Of a stretch of DNA of 18,759 nucleotides, positions 16,951-18,759 are shown piece by piece. The position numbers and the translations under genes were made by a program. Numbering within the stretch: position 1 is the stretch's first letter; the number at the start of each line of letters is the position of its first letter. The notes below the pieces were generated by a model. That model saw nothing but the letters and a program-made list of their open reading frames with translations, did not search any database and was not told the DNA's origin. Source of the stretch: Bacteroidota bacterium (GTDB lineage: Bacteria > Bacteroidota > Bacteroidia > Chitinophagales > JADJOU01); contig JADJOU010000028.1 of the NCBI GenBank assembly GCA_016713645.1, forward strand, positions 1 to 18,759, given 5' to 3'.

Positions 16951-18759
16951 TTATTTCAACAGCGTAACCGACCCACGTCTCTTCTCCACCCTTTTGTCAA
17001 AATAAATAATTTCAATGGCATAGGTATACACCCCCGCTTGCGCTATTTCTCCATGGTAATATCCATCCCAACCCTGGCTCTGTTGTTGAGATTCAAAGAC
17101 TTTTTCTCCCCACCGATTGAAGACGAGCATAGAAAGGGATTCAACGCCTTTGCCATAGACCAGCCATGTATCATTGACCCCATTTCCATTGGGGGTAAAT
17201 GCATTGGGAATAAAGACTTGATAGGGATTGTCGATATTGATCTTGGTATATTCTTTGGCGATGCACTGTTCGAGGTATTTCACTTCTAAGGTAAAAGTCT
17301 CTGAGCGATAAATACCCACCAAAGGCTCTAGACATTTAGTGCAAGACAATCCATCTGTGGGCGTCCATTGGTAGCGAAGATTCGGGGGCAATATGCCTGA
17401 GGCGGTGTATAATTCCACTTTCAACTGAACCATCTCACCGAGCAGGACAGTGGTATCTTTGGGTTGGATGATGATATTCAATGCCTCGGGTTCTTTTATT
17501 TCAAAGGCACTTGAAGTGGTACATTGGTTTTTGTCTTTTGCGTACAAGATATATTTTCCCGCCTTGAGTGGAGAGAAGATGCGATTGGTTTGGAAGTTGA
17601 TGCTGTCGAGTGACCATTGAAACAAACCGCTATTGTCCGCTGTACCGCCTTTGGCAAGCGCTTTGATATTCCCATCTGCGAGTCCAGGGCAAGATATATC
17701 GGCTTTGAAAAGGGTGTCGATTTCAAATTTCAATGGACTTTGTATGGACGCTGAGATAGAATCCGAACAAGCATTCATATCGGTAATGGTCAATGAATAC
17801 AATACAGCGGGAGCAGCATTGATTAGCAAGGAATCCATGCTTCCATTGCTCCAAGCATAAGCATAAGGGGGCTTGCCATCTATACCCTTGGCACGAATGC
17901 TGCCATCACTTCTATCGGCACAAGTCGTATTGTTTTTTTCTAGGATAATGGCTTTAATTCCCTGCGTATTGGCAGGCACTCGGGCTGTGGCTGTTCGAAT
18001 ACAGAAATTGGCATCTGTTACGGTGAGCGAATAATTCCCCGCTACCAATCCATTGGCTGTGGAATCGGTCTGCACGGGTAGGGTATTCCATATATAGGTC
18101 CAAGGGAATACAGCATCTCGAACATGGGCGATGAGCTGACCATTGTTTCCATTTTTACAAAAAGGTGGAATGGAATCAAAGACAATCTGTATTTCAGGGG
18201 CTTGCGCAATCAATGTATTTTTAATGGCCATGCATCCATTGGAATCTGTAATGGTCAAAGAATAATTCCCGCTGAAAACAGATTGAATACTGTCGACAAG
18301 ACTGCCATTGCTCCATACAAAAGTATATGGACTTATTCCACCTGAGGGCAGGGCAATGGACTTTCCTGTCGCAGTTTGATAACAGCGGGCAGGGGTATTA
18401 TTAAACAAAATATTTAAGGCATTGGGTTGAGTTAAACTAAATGTATCGAGTCGCATGCAGAGATTCGAATCTCTAGTGGTCAAATAATAAGTTCCCGCAA
18501 GAAGCCCAACAGCGCTATCCGCAGTGGAACCATTGCTCCAGAGATAGGTATAGGGCGGAATACCACCAGTCGTATTGACCGATATTTTTCCATTGGCTGC
18601 ATTAAAGCACCGCGCAGGAACAATGGTAGCAGTTTGTTGAATCACAGGAGGTGAGAGGACTTCCATGGTATCGATGTGCTGGCATTGATTGGAATCTCTG
18701 ATGGTGAGGATGTATTTACCGCTTGGAAGATTCATAGCAGCATTCGTATTGCCGATACT
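16951..18759 (-). CDS. T9SS type B surface protein with SprB-like repeats (copy 2; 5' end outside window)
   Basis: The C-terminal ~602 codons are in the window and read without a break; the start lies beyond 18759. At least six SprB-like repeats are visible, including one absent from copy 1 (PARCFNAANGKISV ... YLWSNGSTADSAV ... YLTTRDSNLC). A linker with YQWTPTDGLSC follows, then the type B sorting domain: NAFTPNGNGVNDTW, FNRWGEKVFES, GWDGYYHGEIAQAG, ending RRGSVTLLK. It should be exported by T9SS and held at the surface. Because it is intact, it serves as the reference for reading copy 1: it has G5 (17191-17195) where copy 1 has G4. Its 5' part, which would show whether the N-terminal domains are also shared, is not available. 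Confidence 0.9.
   Translation of the reverse strand, partial: SIGNTNAAMNLPSGKYILTIRDSNQCQHIDTMEVLSPPVIQQTATIVPARCFNAANGKISVNTTGGIPPYTYLWSNGSTADSAVGLLAGTYYLTTRDSNLCMRLDTFSLTQPNALNILFNNTPARCYQTATGKSIALPSGGISPYTFVWSNGSLVDSIQSVFSGNYSLTITDSNGCMAIKNTLIAQAPEIQIVFDSIPPFCKNGNNGQLIAHVRDAVFPWTYIWNTLPVQTDSTANGLVAGNYSLTVTDANFCIRTATARVPANTQGIKAIILEKNNTTCADRSDGSIRAKGIDGKPPYAYAWSNGSMDSLLINAAPAVLYSLTITDMNACSDSISASIQSPLKFEIDTLFKADISCPGLADGNIKALAKGGTADNSGLFQWSLDSINFQTNRIFSPLKAGKYILYAKDKNQCTTSSAFEIKEPEALNIIIQPKDTTVLLGEMVQLKVELYTASGILPPNLRYQWTPTDGLSCTKCLEPLVGIYRSETFTLEVKYLEQCIAKEYTKINIDNPYQVFIPNAFTPNGNGVNDTWLVYGKGVESLSMLVFNRWGEKVFESQQQSQGWDGYYHGEIAQAGVYTYAIEIIYFDKRVEKRRGSVTLLK
16951..18759 (-). repeat. Duplicated C-terminal module, copy 2
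   Basis: Partner of 9376-11010, in direct orientation about 7.6 kb away. Matched blocks: 17090-17508, 18227-18446 and 18620-18759. It has 173 extra bases at 18447-18619 compared with copy 1. Homology still runs at the right edge of the window. Confidence 0.9.

Noticed and set aside
1..18759. tRNA, rRNA, transposase or phage genes.
   Set aside because: None recognised on either strand; the mobile-looking material is limited to short non-coding repeats.

Overview
The window looks like a chromosomal segment of a Bacteroidota bacterium, probably of the Saprospiria/Chitinophagia/Cytophagia kind. Three things point there. Four secreted proteins end in type IX secretion (T9SS) sorting domains, two of type A and two of type B, and the type B proteins carry SprB-like repeats. 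Several genes have a TAnnTTTG-type -7 element, the Bacteroidota promoter signature. The transketolase at the left edge ends like the N-terminal half of a split enzyme. No rRNA, tRNA, CRISPR array, transposase or phage gene was recognised.

Layout. 1-236: tail of a transketolase N-terminal subunit (+). 237-786: gene-free, full of short direct and inverted repeats. 787-2006: phosphoglycerate kinase (-). 2248-3030: small secreted protein with a T9SS type A tail (+), then a strong terminator. 3139-4511: NtrC-type sigma-54 response regulator (+). 4582-5252: LolA-like lipoprotein carrier (+). 5253-5622: composite repeats. 5623-6835: membrane-anchored metallophosphoesterase (-), divergent from an M1 aminopeptidase (6856-8545, +), followed by a small lipoprotein (8616-8975, +). 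8976-9375: three repeat families. 9376-18759: a minus-strand surface-protein locus holding a giant type B protein (9376-14396), a type A protein (14451-16444), a 506-bp spacer with a candidate structured RNA, and the C-terminal part of a second giant type B protein (16951 to beyond the window).

How the genes relate. The left half is housekeeping: central carbon metabolism and envelope maintenance. The right half is one export-and-adhesion locus. The two type B proteins share long blocks of exact nucleotide identity separated by diverged blocks, which indicates recent duplication or gene conversion. Their shared C-terminal module should send both to the cell surface by the same T9SS route.

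Main caution. Almost every conserved gene is broken by single-base indels, about 18 in all, many in homopolymer runs, including essential pgk. Restoring one base at each site recovers canonical family motifs. The two type B copies differ by G4 versus G5 inside an otherwise identical 418-bp block. I read this as uncorrected consensus error, not pseudogenes, so broken genes are annotated here as reconstructed CDS spans with the break points listed.
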